From the NCBI GenBank assembly GCA_014529385.2, contig CM043947.1, positions 124,585,391 through 124,649,390 of the forward strand: DNA of 64,000 nt, in the 5' to 3' direction. The notes below the pieces were generated by a model. That model searched no databases, had not been told where the DNA came from, and was given only the letters and a program-made list of their open reading frames with translations. Shown here one piece after another: positions 32,670 to 43,782 of the stretch (positions are counted from its first letter, which is position 1; every line of letters starts with the position of its first letter). This stretch comes from Adiantum capillus-veneris. Its lineage: Eukaryota; Streptophyta; Polypodiopsida; Polypodiales; Pteridaceae. Position numbers and translations under genes: made by a program.

Positions 32670-34608
32670 GCAGGACAGTCAGAGCAAATGGTCGACGAAA
32701 AGCTGACGGAACAGTGGATGGATCAACAAACAAAATCACAGAAAAATCGTGCCACAACCTCTGATGCAATAGAGGGTTTGAAACAGAAGGAAAATCAAGC
32801 TGATGTGGCTGAGAGCCGAAAAGACCAGCATGGCCAAGAACGCAACGCACACAAGCGGCCATAAAAGAAGGAGCGGAGATAGTTAGATCATTTGACATTG
32901 ACGATCACCTAGAGCAGATAAAACTGCAATTCCAATGTCGAAGAGCTCTTTACAACCTCAAGGAGCTGTAATTAGAAGATAACAAAAAGGAGGTATCTAG
33001 AGCAGTAGCAGAATCCTGGCAATTGAAGCAACAAATTGAGGCACTAAAGAACGCACAAGTCTAGGCACAATGGGAGTTGCAGAGACAATGAGAAAATGCA
33101 ACTTACTATTATAAAGAAGTGAAACAATTCAATGAGGTGAACTCCGCATTACAAATCAAACAGCAACACCTCGAGGAGGAGCTAACCAAAGAAAAGGAAC
33201 AGAATGAGAAGCTACAAGGCTCATATGCAGCGGTTAGCAGGTCTCTCACTCAGCTCCTAGCCATACAGGAGACACCCACCTCTTCAACTATGACTTAGGC
33301 TCTACTTCCTTGAGCCAGGAAATCAAAGAGTTAAAGGAGTCCCTAAAACAAGAAAAATATGACAGACAGATCATGACAGCAGGTCATAGGGCCCTACAAC
33401 AGGCCAAGGATGAGGAAATTGAAGACTTAAAAAAGCAACTGGCTGAGTCAAGAAAGGAAGTAGAGGCTCTGAAGGCAAATCAAACAAAGCATAAGCAAGA
33501 CCTAGGAGAATTTGAGTAGGATGAAGGATTCGAACAATCTGCGTTTGAAACTCATCAAACAAAAATGCCCACTACGAGCACTCGAAAAGGCACGCAAGAA
33601 TCTGCAGATATAGACACAATATCCACCTCGGAGTCAAAAAAAGATGAAATTCAGTGTTGGATCTCAGAAGTCAAAGACCCTTCACGCAAGGCATATATGC
33701 AATATGAACTAAAAGTGCTGGAATCAACTGCCCTCCTCATGATCACTCTAGATGAGGTTGCAAAAAAACATGGGCACGAAATGATCGCACTACCATTGAT
33801 GTGCCAAGAAGTTCGATTATGGCAGCAAAAGATGCTCCCAGAATTTGAACCAAACAGCAGAGGGGACTACAGAGAGGTTCCAATTACAACCCTTCAAATT
33901 GAAACCATCCTCGACAATCAACCTCTCTGGAGAAAAAAATGGTTCGATCAGCAACCAATTGACGAAACCTATTACAAGAACGCCCCCTAGCATCTCAATA
34001 TCGACCCCACTTACTGTCCCATCAACAGACGGCGATCCTAGGATAGTTTTTATAGTTGGCAAAGAAAAAGACCGGCAATGCTGAACTACCCGGTAATTAC
34101 AAAGCCTCTCAACAACAACCCCCCACCATCAGAGAATTACATGGTGTAAACTCTGAAAGGAGTAATCAATATGATGAAAGAAATCCCATATCTCGCTTGT
34201 CAGATGCTGGTAAAGATTGCCAAAATGCTCATCACGTGCATTACAGCTTTCAAATACATTGAAGTAGCAGAGCATCCATGGCAGGTGTTTGTCGAGGAGA
34301 TGCCGGGTATTTTCTAGAATATGGAGACTGAAATCCCCAGCAGAAATGTTATCATGGGATTATATGCAAGAGTCATGTTTTTTCCATCTCATTACATGCA
34401 GATCTTCAAAGAATCTTTCATGACAGGTTTCTTCGAAGTGGACTCTAACATATTCAATCCAATGACGAAAGATCTGCCAGCCCTCCATATTGCCTACCAA
34501 AGTACAATCAGCAATAATCCCTTCAGAGAGCTGGCAACCAAAGTTGAGATCGAAGCTAGAGCTCAGAAGTTCAGAAATCTCACTGTAACGCTTGAAAGAA
34601 GGCACTAA
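32670..34608 (+). pseudogene. gypsy A 3' accessory ORF, C-terminal half
   Basis: Resumes the gene split at 10098. A broken coiled-coil region covers about 32900-33520 (SQEIKELKESLKQEKYD, EDLKKQLAESRKEVEALK). The frame at 33565-33990 (ISEVKDPSRKAYMQYELKVL, LWRKKWFDQQPIDE) and 34321-34608 (RVMFFPSHYMQIFKESFMTG) matches the C-terminal domain of the B protein (LMFFPSYYLQTFEEAFYTG near 29115). Conservation of this domain between two diverged families argues for past selection on the protein. Confidence 0.75.
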
Positions 34609-34638
34609 AGTGAACTTCCTCAAATGCGTGCAATGAAT

Positions 34639-34651
34639 AGGAAGGGGGGAA
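34639..34651 (+). other. gypsy A polypurine tract
   Basis: AGGAAGGGGGGAA, ending at the base before the 3' LTR. Confidence 0.85.
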
Positions 34652-35300
34652 TGTTTGGTGGATACGGGTGCATACATGCGTATGCACACCAAACCCGATG
34701 GACACTCTATTTTTTTGGAAAAAACCCTGTAATTTAGCCTAAGATGAGTTGTAATCATGATGGGATTAGACCATACCCTTTTTTATTTCTCTAAGTCTAC
34801 TCATTGTAAGAGGCCGGATGGCCATGGGAAATCCCCCTAACTTTTAAAGTCAAAACATTTAGTTTAGGAGATTATCATTAGCTAAAAGAAGAAAACGTGC
34901 ACTGTGGAGGCTTCTTGTGACTACAACTTGTAATCATCTTTTCTCCTGAACGGGTAATCAAAATTCTTTTCCAAATAGCACATTGCGTTCCTTGCCTCTT
35001 GCTCTACAATCTAAGTATAATCATTTCCAATTTTGTTGTGGTTTGCGACGTACCGTTTGTGAGCTAAACGCATTGATTTAGGAGTTAAAATGGTTGTTTT
35101 TTGATGTTTTAACCATGGATAAGTGTTTCTATGCTTAAGGAAGATCTTTCCAAGTACTTCTGTTTCAATTTTTTGCACATTTTTTGTGATGGATCGTGAT
35201 TTATGTACCTTCCTAGATGGTGACAGAACTTGGTAGGATTGAGCCCATAAGTGTTGTGATACCTCTCCTTAAGTTTTGTGACATTTCGAATCCGTTTGGA
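34652..35300 (+). repeat. gypsy A 3' LTR, truncated
   Basis: Begins TGTTTGGTGGATACGGGTGC. It is clearly homologous to the minus-strand LTR at 58708-59598, which reads in the same order from 59598 downward. Homology fades at about 35300, some 250 bp short of the other LTR's length, so the end is lost. It contains a decayed copy of the family palindrome (GATGGATCGTGATTTATGTA, 35188-35207). Confidence 0.8.
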
Positions 35301-37583
35301 TATCGAACTACATTGGTTAGGTCATTCCTCAGAGCCTCATGCAGAGCCATGAGTTGTTCCCCCTAGTGGGAAAGAGAACTTGAGTCATGTGAGAACCAAG
35401 GGGTTAGTGAAATAATGGGGGGAGTGAAAGCAGGTGTGGAAATCAAAAGGCATAAAGGCCAATTAGCATCAAGCATCCATCCCTTCATACGGCACTCAAA
35501 AATCAAGTCTTGATTGCCACTTTTATTCTCTTTTGGATCTACCAATTTTGAAACTTTACTGCATCATCAACCTCTTATTGTTCTCACCGTGGTCCTCTGA
35601 GTCCCCAATGTTTGATTGTCACTCTCAATTTTCTACCTTCTTATCCTACCCCAAGTTCCTCATTTGAGAGTAAAAATACTTTAGCCCTAAAGATTATGAA
35701 GAGAACTAGCAATGTAAGCTCAAATGTAACCACTCTTTTTCTTCTTGGGTTCACTCTTGGACTATTTGTTCAGCCTTACTTCACTACCTTTTTCCTCTAA
35801 TCTATATTATTTAGTATCATCTCTTCCTTGAAGTCCCTTATTGTTGGAATGATTATACATCCTCTTTTATCCTAGCGTCTAGCATTCTTTAAGATGTGGG
35901 GATTTTTGTTTCAACGTGTTACATATTTCATTTTCTGTAGCAATGTTCAAAATACAAGAATTCTTTCCACACGTTGGTACAAGCAAAGTTGGTCCGAGCT
36001 AGAAGTGGTGCCAAGCAGTGCTAAGGGTGCACCCAAGTGTTTGGTAAAGGGTTTAAGCTGGTATGTAAGGCCTGGGCAACCAAGGGCCAGTGAAAATACA
36101 TGTATAATGTGGTTTTTTGGGCCAAGAAGGCTCCAATCAAGGCCAATTGGGATGGCATGTCCAAGTTTGTATAGTGCTATGCTAGTGCTCTAGAATGAAT
36201 TTTTAAAGTGCTCAAGAAGCCGGTCTAGATGGCTCTCCAAACGGAGATCTCGTGCCAAAGTTATGAAGGTCTTAATCTAGAAGACTTTGCATATCCTCGA
36301 CAAATAGGGTAGACAAGAACAAATGGTCAGAGCTTATGGCCAATTGAAAGATTAACGGGGGCCAATTTTGGGCCAGCTTGCCTACTTTGGAAAATGTGCC
36401 ATCATTTATTTTAGGAAGCTTGATAAGATTTGCAAGGCTAGTGGTGATTATGAGGTGTTAGCGAAAAGTGAATGCTTGTCAATTGGATGCCCGATCAATG
36501 AGTTATGGCTCGATGAAGTTTGGTCTAGCTAGCGCCAATGCCATGCCATACGATTTTTTCAATTTTTGTGGCCTTAAAAGGTGGTCCCGGGAAGATCAAA
36601 ATGTGGTAGGAACTTTCCAGACTTACCAACAATGCTTGATGGCTTGGCAGCTTGATCACTGAGCAGTAAATGTGAAGGTTGGAAAGAAGGGCTAGAAAAT
36701 GAATTTCTTAATGCTTTTGTGAGAATTCTTGAATGGGGTCTAGGAGGGCCTCTTTATTTGGCAATTTAAAGAAGTCAAACCTTTAATATTAAGAGAGTAA
36801 TCAAAGGACAATTTTTGAATTCAAACAGACAAAAAGGCTACTTTATTTGAATTCAAATTTTGCCCAAAAATGGAATTTGAAATCTAACGGGTAAAATTAT
36901 ATCATGTAGCATATCTATGGAAAGATCACAATGCGTAGATTGATGATCTATGATCTCCGCTCAAATCAGAGATCATATGTGGGAGTTATGAAAGGCCAAA
37001 AATCATAAAATTGTCCACCACCTTTTTGGGGGGGAAGTGGATCCTTTGACCACTCTTACATATCTCTTACACATCCACCATTCTTGCACACATGGCGTAC
37101 ACCTATTTGTCAAAATCTTAATCACCTTCATAAGCTCATGGCAAATAAAGAGGCCCTCCTAGATCCCATACTCTTCCTATTGAGAGGTCTTTGAATGCCT
37201 TAGGGGTCAATGGCTCCCGGCCTGCCACATGGCACACACAGTAAACCCACATGCACGGTGGTGAGCCGGAGCTGCATGGTACAATTCCATAGGCGTGCCT
37301 TCCATATGGTACCCAAGGTGGAGAGAGGGCAGCTCCCCTAGTGCGCAGGGCGTTGCGTATGTGCACGCGCCGACTTATGGTGGCGTTGCTGGTGTTGCTT
37401 TGCGCGGTAGTGGTCAACAAGGATGATGATCTTGTGGTAGTCCAATTAGGGGCCATGCCCGTATGCCTTCAAGTGGCCAACTCTTTTTACGAGGGGAGTA
37501 TGCACCCAAAGGGTTCTCATGGCACCGTGACAACCAAAATGACTCAAGAAGGTGACTCTCAAGTGGTAGAGAGAGAGAGAGAC

Positions 37584-37621
<38 letters not shown>

Positions 37622-38330
37622 TGCTAAGGTGTTGACACCCAATCCAAATGCTAAAATGGGTGTCAAATGGATCCCAATTAAAAAAAGGAGCTCGTTAGAG
37701 AGTTGTACGGGTGAAAAAGACCACCTTTGTTGTTCTTTTGTAAGTAAAGCCTTCTTATAAGGAGGATTATTGTAAAATGAAACAAAATTTGTTGCCAAGC
37801 AATTTTTGGAGCAAGGAGGAGCTTTACTATGTGTAAGCCATGGGATCTTTGTAAGCTTTTGCAAGGATAATTTTACCTCCCCCCCCCACCCCAGTTTTAA
37901 TCCCCCACTCCCCCTCCTTTCTATTGCTTGTATGATTTGTTTGTGTTGTCGATATCATTGTGGTTGAGTGCAACCCCAAACCAAGGCTTGTGTATTGAGA
38001 GAGAGAGAGAGAGAGAGAGAGGTTTGTGTGAGTTTGCAGTGTCGAATAAAGGTGTTGGGTGTGTAATATGTGTTGGAGCTTCTCGTGAAGTGTGTGTGTG
38101 TGTGTGCATAGGTGCAACAAAACAATCTTGTGCAAGTGATTTTTTGACATTTTTAAGGTGAAAACTAGTGGTTAGGGGTATTCTTTTTACCCTAGGCTAT
38201 AGAGAGGCACAAATTGTGTGTTTTTAGTGTGTACCACCTTCCTCCTTTCCATCTTCTTGTGCCCCATGGATGAGCACACTAATTGCTCCTGATTTGGTGA
38301 AGAAGAATAGGTTTTTGCATTGGTGGAGAT
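35301..38330. other. No gene recognised; microsatellites
   Basis: I see no coding domain or LTR boundary that I can support. GA repeats lie at 37569-37621 and 37996-38021, a short GT run near 38091-38105 and a C run near 37877-37890. Open stretches here are short and low-complexity. Confidence 0.5.
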
Positions 38331-38459
38331 GGCATCTCAAAGTTATGGTCCAATTTTCACAGGTGAAAAGAGCCCAGACAAGTAGATTGCAGATTTAAAC
38401 TGTATATGCTATCACTACAAATGTCAGACGAGGACAATAAAATGTAAACTTTTTTGTTG

Positions 38460-38839
38460 GTAATGCACGATAAGGCAAAAGTGTGGTACAAGCATTGAAA
38501 GGTGAGTCGAGGCTTGCTTGGCCGACTCTAAGGGCATGTTTCTTGCATGATATCCACAAAGAGATGTCCCCAATCGAGATGGATGTCAAATTGAAGGCAC
38601 TCAAACAAGATGTAACTGAAGAATTTGATTTGTTTTTGGATCATTTTGAAGCTTGTTGGGCAGAGTTAGCGGCAGACATGCAACTAGCTAATGGTGACTA
38701 CTTTAAATTGGACAATTTCATGGAGTGTCTACATCCTAAAGTGAGGGAAAAGGTAGACTTTGGAATTTTGAAGAATTATAATTGTGGAGTGGAAATTGCA
38801 AAGGCAAAGAGCAGGAAAATCAATAAAAAGATTGAGTAA
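38460..38839 (+). pseudogene. retrotransposon gag-like fragment
   Basis: The phrases KGESRLAWPTLRACFLHDIH and VTEEFDLFLDHFEACWAELA, with regular hydrophobic spacing and the AKVWY-like start just upstream, look like a capsid region of an LTR retroelement. No knuckle, protease or LTR accompanies it, and family assignment is not possible. Confidence 0.4.
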
Positions 38840-38876
38840 GGTGTGTCAGGCTATGAAGTAGTGGTTCCTACTTAAA

Positions 38877-39090
38877 AACAGGGTTCAAGGGATGCTATTG
38901 ATGAGGAGAATTACAAAGGTGTCAACATCATTAGGCTTAGGTGTAGAGAGATGTCCCATGCGTATCTCAACACATTGATGAGCAAGAGGCAAAGAAAATC
39001 TGTAGCGCAGTTGCTAAGTGTTGGCATAATCAAACAAACACGCTTTTTAAGGGTCTTCAATGGAGCATTCTACATCAACTTCTCACTCAT
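38877..39090 (+). repeat. 214-bp tandem duplication, copy 1
   Basis: Starts AACAGGGTTCAAGGGATG. Over its first 150 bases it differs from copy 2 (39091 onward) at only about three positions, so the duplication is younger than most decay around it. Confidence 0.85.
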
Positions 39091-39236
39091 AACAGGGTTC
39101 AAGGGATGCTATTGATGAGGAGAATTACAAAGGTGTCAACATCATTAAGCTTAGGTGTAGAGAGATGTCCCATGCGTATCTCAACACATTGATGAGCAAG
39201 AGGCAAAGAAAATCTGTAGGGCAATTGCTAAGTGTT

Positions 39237-39241
39237 GGCAT
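39237..39241 (+). repeat. solo LTR target-site duplication, left copy
   Basis: GGCAT; repeated at 40856-40860. In the undisturbed copy 1 the site is present once (39023-39027), which shows the empty target. Confidence 0.85.
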
Positions 39242-39619
39242 TGTCATATTAATCAATATCTAATTCTCCTAAATGATTTTCTCATATTAAACTGATCATT
39301 TAATGTGGGGAGGTACCAGGGGAGAAAAAGCTAGAATATTGGTTAAGCTAGCAGACCGGCCACAGTAGGGATCCAAAGGAGGGAAAATAGGGATCAAAAG
39401 GGGGGGGCCATCTGCAAAAGAGCCATGTGCAACAATGGGCTAAAAAGACCCTAAGGTTCAGCCCATTAAGACTTCCAAAATGCTAAGGTTCCAAAATTCA
39501 AAGGTTGTGTCCAAAGGTCAACCCTAGGGAAAATTGGATGCTTAGTGTGTGTACAAAAGTCTTCTTCAAAGCCTACAAAGGAGGGGGCGAGCCCATTTAG
39601 TAGGGGATGAGAGAGAAAG

Positions 39620-39658
<39 letters not shown>

Positions 39659-40855
39659 CTCCCTTTACACAAAGAGAAATAGGGACACATGTCAGCTCCC
39701 TAGGCCAGATGCCCACAAGGTGTGCCCAATTCCTATTGGAAGACCCTTGAAGTGGACCAATGAGAATTAAGCTAGAGTAAATCTAGTTTAATTAATTTAA
39801 AAACATTTAATAAAAGAAACCAATGAGAATTAAGTCTCCTAGAAGACTATTGGGCAGTCTCCCAAGGGGTCCAATGAGCATTCAGGAGCCCAATGGCTTG
39901 CCTGATTCCTATTGGCCAGGAGGCAAAGGGGTCCAATGAGAGTTTAGTTTAATTATTTAATTACCTAAAGCTCTCACAAAAGGGGAAAGGGGGACACATG
40001 TCAAAAGGCTATCACTTATGCTGCTTAACACCCATTGGCTTGACTTGGGGAGGTCCAATGAGGCAAAAGCCAGACCAATTTAGCAGGAAGGGCTCGCCCA
40101 AGAGAGAGAGGGGGCTGATTTTTGCTTGGCATTGACACACACACACACTCACACTTGACCAGGTGTGAAGAAAGAATACTCTATCTCCTCCCAAGCTTTA
40201 ATGGAGAGCTCAACACCTACTCCAAGCTTGTGAGATAGAAGCCTACATCAACACTCTCTTGGCATGTGGATGCAAATCCAACCAAGAGCCGAGCTTCAAT
40301 GCATGCTCATCTCCTCTACCAAGCTAATTACTAAGCTAAGCTATGCTACATATGAGTGACTATGTGAGGAGATGTACATCTTTCTCGTAAGATACTCCTT
40401 CTTCCTCTCAATCTACTCTCATACCCTGCTAGCTCTCACCATCTTCGAAGGTGTGTGAGGTCTTGGGTCTGAGAACGAGGATGATTCAAGTTGTGTTTGA
40501 TTAAGTGTTTTGCTTAGTGCATGAAGCTTCCATCTTCATTGCACTAGCTAGTCTTGAAGGAACACAAAGAATTGTATTGTTACAATGTCTCTCTTGATGG
40601 GAGAAACCATAATACAAAGCCTTTTGGAGGGGGGACCGGCTCCATGCAAATCCGGTCCTCAACTGTTGTCAATAGTTTAATTTCTCTCTCTTTTGAAAGT
40701 AGTGTTGATGCTATCTAACTAGGTGTTATGCTTTTTGTTGCTCTCTCCACCCAAGCACTCTTGTAATTCTCATTAGGAATCTATTCTAATGAAATGCCCA
40801 CTATGTTCATGCTAATTTCCGCTACACATAAGTTATTAGGCCATTAAATGTTACA
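39242..40855. mobile_element. solo LTR, 1614 bp
   Basis: Starts TGTCATATTAATC and ends AATGTTACA, with TG...CA termini and a GGCAT target duplication. Copy 1 of the flanking tandem duplication provides the empty site, so both boundaries are exact. No coding region, primer site or second LTR lies inside. A (CA)18 microsatellite is at 39621-39656. Best read as the product of recombination between the two LTRs of an element; the family and orientation are unknown. Confidence 0.85.
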
Positions 40856-40860
40856 GGCAT
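40856..40860 (+). repeat. solo LTR target-site duplication, right copy
   Basis: GGCAT, matching 39237-39241. Confidence 0.85.
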
Positions 40861-40892
40861 AATCAAACAAACGGGCTTTTCAAGGGTCTTCA

Positions 40893-41400
40893 ATGATTCT
40901 ACAGCAACTTCTCACTCATCCAACGTTCTCAGTGTTGAAACCCTTATTGGAGACAGTTGGGAGACTGATTTTCTCTAGCATTTGTCATACATTGTCTCAG
41001 GTGAAGACTGCTCGTTCCAATAGTGAGCTATTTTTGAAACGGGCTATTGTCATGGCATGCCTCAATAGAGTCAATGGGGCTGACAATGTAATGAGCAATA
41101 GTGATGTTGCGAAGGCATTAGGACTCCATCGAAGAAATATCGCGGGAGCCACTTTCCGGCTGCAAACTGATATGGAGGAGGGGTCACTTCCCTTAGAAAC
41201 GTGTCAATGTCAATAACATAGGACCAGTACCTTAGCAATCGAAATCGGGTAAATCGTGTTTCAATTCTCGTCAATGGGAACCCGCATCTCCCTAAACAAG
41301 AAAGATGTCTTTCAAAAGAGAATCGACAGGAGGGCACATGTGGTGCATCCGATGCATCTCCTCGCTTTACCTTAGGTATATCAGCCAAAACATCTGGAAA
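40893..41400 (+). pseudogene. DNA-transposon transposase, N-terminal fragment
   Basis: The frame 40893-41216 reads SELFLKRAIVMACLNRVN and SDVAKALGLHRRNIAGATFR, the latter helix-turn-helix-like. After a stop and shift, RISLNKKDVFQKRIDRRAHV follows (near 41280-41330). Together with 42806-43640 and 51490-52358 it makes one protein with the block order of a large eukaryotic transposase-like family. I cannot name the superfamily with confidence. An upstream start was not found; the 214-bp duplication may hold part of it. Confidence 0.6.
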
Positions 41401-41409
41401 GTGTGTCAC

Positions 41410-42720
41410 AATGCTTCACTTAGTAGCTTTGGGTGCTTGCAAAAGCTTTGAAATGCTTTATAAGTGTCTTAAAGTGCTTCATGTGCATCACTTAGAGCCT
41501 GCAAATGCTTGAAAGCACCAGAAAAGTGCATCTTTGTGTGCATGAAAGTGCTAAAAAGTGATTCGTAGTGTTTCAGAGCACTTCCAAAGTGCACTAAAGT
41601 GCTTCATGGTGCTTGAAAGTTCCACAAAGTACTTTAGAGTGCTTCAAAGTGCTTTCTAAACTCTAAAGTGCTTTGAACTGCTACAGAGTGCCATAAGTGC
41701 CTCAGAATGCTCTTAAATAGCATTAAAGTGCTTTCAAAGAGCCCTTAAAGTGCACTTAAGAGTGCTTTCAAGTGTCCAAAAAAGATTTAAGGTGTTGCAT
41801 AGTGCTTCAAAGTGTTTCAAAGCGCTTCAAAGTACTTTAGAGTTCTTTGAAGTGCCACAAAGTGCCGCAGAACGCTTGAAAGTGCCACAAAGTGCTCGAA
41901 AGTGCTTTTAAAGTGCCACCAAGTAGTTTAGGGTGCTTCCAAATAGCACCAATGTGGTTCAAAGTGCACCAAAGTGCTGGTAAAGTGCTTCAATGTGCTA
42001 TCAAGTGTCACAAAGTGCCTTAGAGTACTCTTAAAGTGCACTGAAGTGCTTCAAAGTGCTTTACAGTGCTGCAGAGTGCTTCAAAGGGCACCAAAGTGCA
42101 TGATAGGTTGCTTGAAAGTGCCACATGGTGCTTGAAAGTGCCACAAAGTTCTACATAGTACTTTCGAGTTCCCTAAAGTGCTTTAAAGTACTTAAAAGTG
42201 CCCTAAAGTTCTTCAGAGTGTTCTCCAGTGCACTTCAAAGTACTTTCAAGTGCCCAAAAGTGCTCTAAATTGTTGCATAATGCTTCAAAGTGTTTCAAAG
42301 CACTTCAAAGTACTTTAGAGTGCTTCTGAGTGCTTGAAAGTGCCACGGAGTGCCTCAGAGTGCTTTGAAGTGCTACAAAGTGCTTGAAAGTGCTTTTAAA
42401 GTGCCACCAAGTAGTTTAGAGTGCTTCCAAAGTGCACCGATGTAGTTCAAAGTGCACCAAAGTGCTGGAAAAGTTCTTTAGTGTGCTATCAAGTTCCACA
42501 AAGTTCCTGAGATTTCTCTTAAAGTGCATTGAAGTGCTTCAAAGTTCTTTCAAGTGCCCCAAAGTGCTTTACAGTGTTGCAGAGTGCTTCAAAGGGCACC
42601 AAAGTGCATGACAGTTTTCTTGAAAGTTCCAGGTGGTGCTTCAAGGTACTTTCAAGTGCTGCAGAGTGCTTAAAAGTGCCTCAAAGTGCTTTAGAGTGTG
42701 TAAGGTGTTGCAACTAGATT
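41410..42720 (+). repeat. AAGTGCTTC minisatellite array 1 (about 1.3 kb)
   Basis: Degenerate tandem units of about 10 bp on the theme AAAGTGCTTC or AAAGTGCCAC. A higher-order unit of 478 bp is visible: TGTTTCAAAG at 41813 and 42291 begins two long parallel segments. It lies between two coding parts of the transposase and ends just before a possible 3' splice site (AACATTAG, near 42807). Confidence 0.85.
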
Positions 42721-42805
42721 TCAGTACTTTATAGTATTTTTAAAAAAAAAATTGTTGTGGCAGAGGGATTTGTACATGTAGTTCTAGGAGGCTAATCCTA
42801 ACATT

Positions 42806-43640
42806 AGGATGTCCCTTAGATGCTTTGAGGGTCTGAAGCCATACTTCGTATGTAAGTTGAAGGACCGCAACACCTGTTGTTGTGGATACCATGTTCGGCT
42901 TGTTTACTTGAAGGAAGGCTTAAATCAAATGCATCATGGAAGATACGGGCTACATGGAACGCCATGCCTTTGCAGGTGTCTTGTGTGTAGTCCGAGTGGT
43001 GGAATAGAGCAACGCACAGCATAAAAAACAACTTTTTCATCCTTGATAGAACTATGGGAGTCTATATTGTGTTCAAAGCCAATTGATAGTGATTTTCATC
43101 GCAGCAAATGTCTTTTGGGAACATGCACTGATTGCGGGATTGAAAGCCTCTTGTTGTGTCCCACTAAAGAGAGTGATGGTATCTCTAGAATGACTGTCAA
43201 GATTTTTGACAAGGTTCCTACACAAGAAAAGGATGAAGAGGGTCTACATAAATGTCAAAAAGACCTCGTGGCTCAATAGCTTAGTCCAATGAGTTTCATT
43301 TCTGTGCTCCGAGGGAACTAGGGAAGCTCATCAAACACAACTACTTGTACAGGTGGCAAGCTCAACAGTTCAAGGAGTGTTTGGCCAATTTTCCTGACGA
43401 TGTAGTGGTTTCTATAGTGGATTTTGTAGAGAATTACTCCTTCAAGGTGCATAACAAGATCCAGTCCATGCATTTTTATTAATCTCAGGTCACAATCTTT
43501 GTTTACATTTCATACTTACGTGATGCGCTTGGTGCTATACAAAAGACGACTCACTTCTACATCTCTAGAGACAAGACACATGACACTTTGTTTGTGCAGC
43601 ACTATTTTCTTTTTCACAATAATGAATGGATGAAAAGACA
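42806..43640 (+). pseudogene. DNA-transposon transposase, central fragment with catalytic-like block
   Basis: The open frame 42809-43024 has FEGLKPYFVCKLKDRNTCCC and YHVRLVYLKEGLNQM, followed by PCLCRCLVC; 43043-43279 has CLLGTCTDCGIESLLLCPTK. These are Cys-rich, probably metal-binding parts. After a shift, LGKLIKHNYLYRWQAQQFKE leads to VVVSIVDFVENYSFKVHNKI near 43400-43455. The Asp in VDFVENYSF is in the position of the first acidic residue of the RNase H-type fold, as judged from relatives I recognise. QVTIFVYISY and KTHDTLFVQHYF follow. One stop interrupts (near 43482). The next block is missing here because foreign DNA follows. Confidence 0.68.
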
Positions 43641-43782
43641 CTATAAAAGGAAGAGGGAAGCTATGATGATATGCTAAAGATTGATGCCAAATTGTTTGGT
43701 GTCATCGTGGAGGACTCTCATGCAAAAGAGGAGGTGCAACCACAGGTTTATGGCATAGGTGCGGAAGAAGTAGCCAATACAT
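43641..43782 (+). other. Unassigned coding-like stretch
   Basis: Reads YDDMLKIDAKLFGVIVEDSH and then EEVQPQVYGIGAEEVANT without a stop. It does not look like the expected continuation of the transposase and I do not recognise it. It ends at the LTR of gypsy C. Confidence 0.3.

Larger units (their letters stand above)
39091..40919 (+). repeat. 214-bp tandem duplication, copy 2, split by the solo LTR
   Basis: Copy 2 covers 39091-39241 and continues at 40856-40919 after the inserted LTR. Near the end (CTTCAATG) a few bases differ in length from copy 1. Confidence 0.8.

Noticed and set aside
37341-37760. Open frame ending in Arg-Glu repeats
   Set aside because: Produced by translation of a GA microsatellite; no other coding sign.
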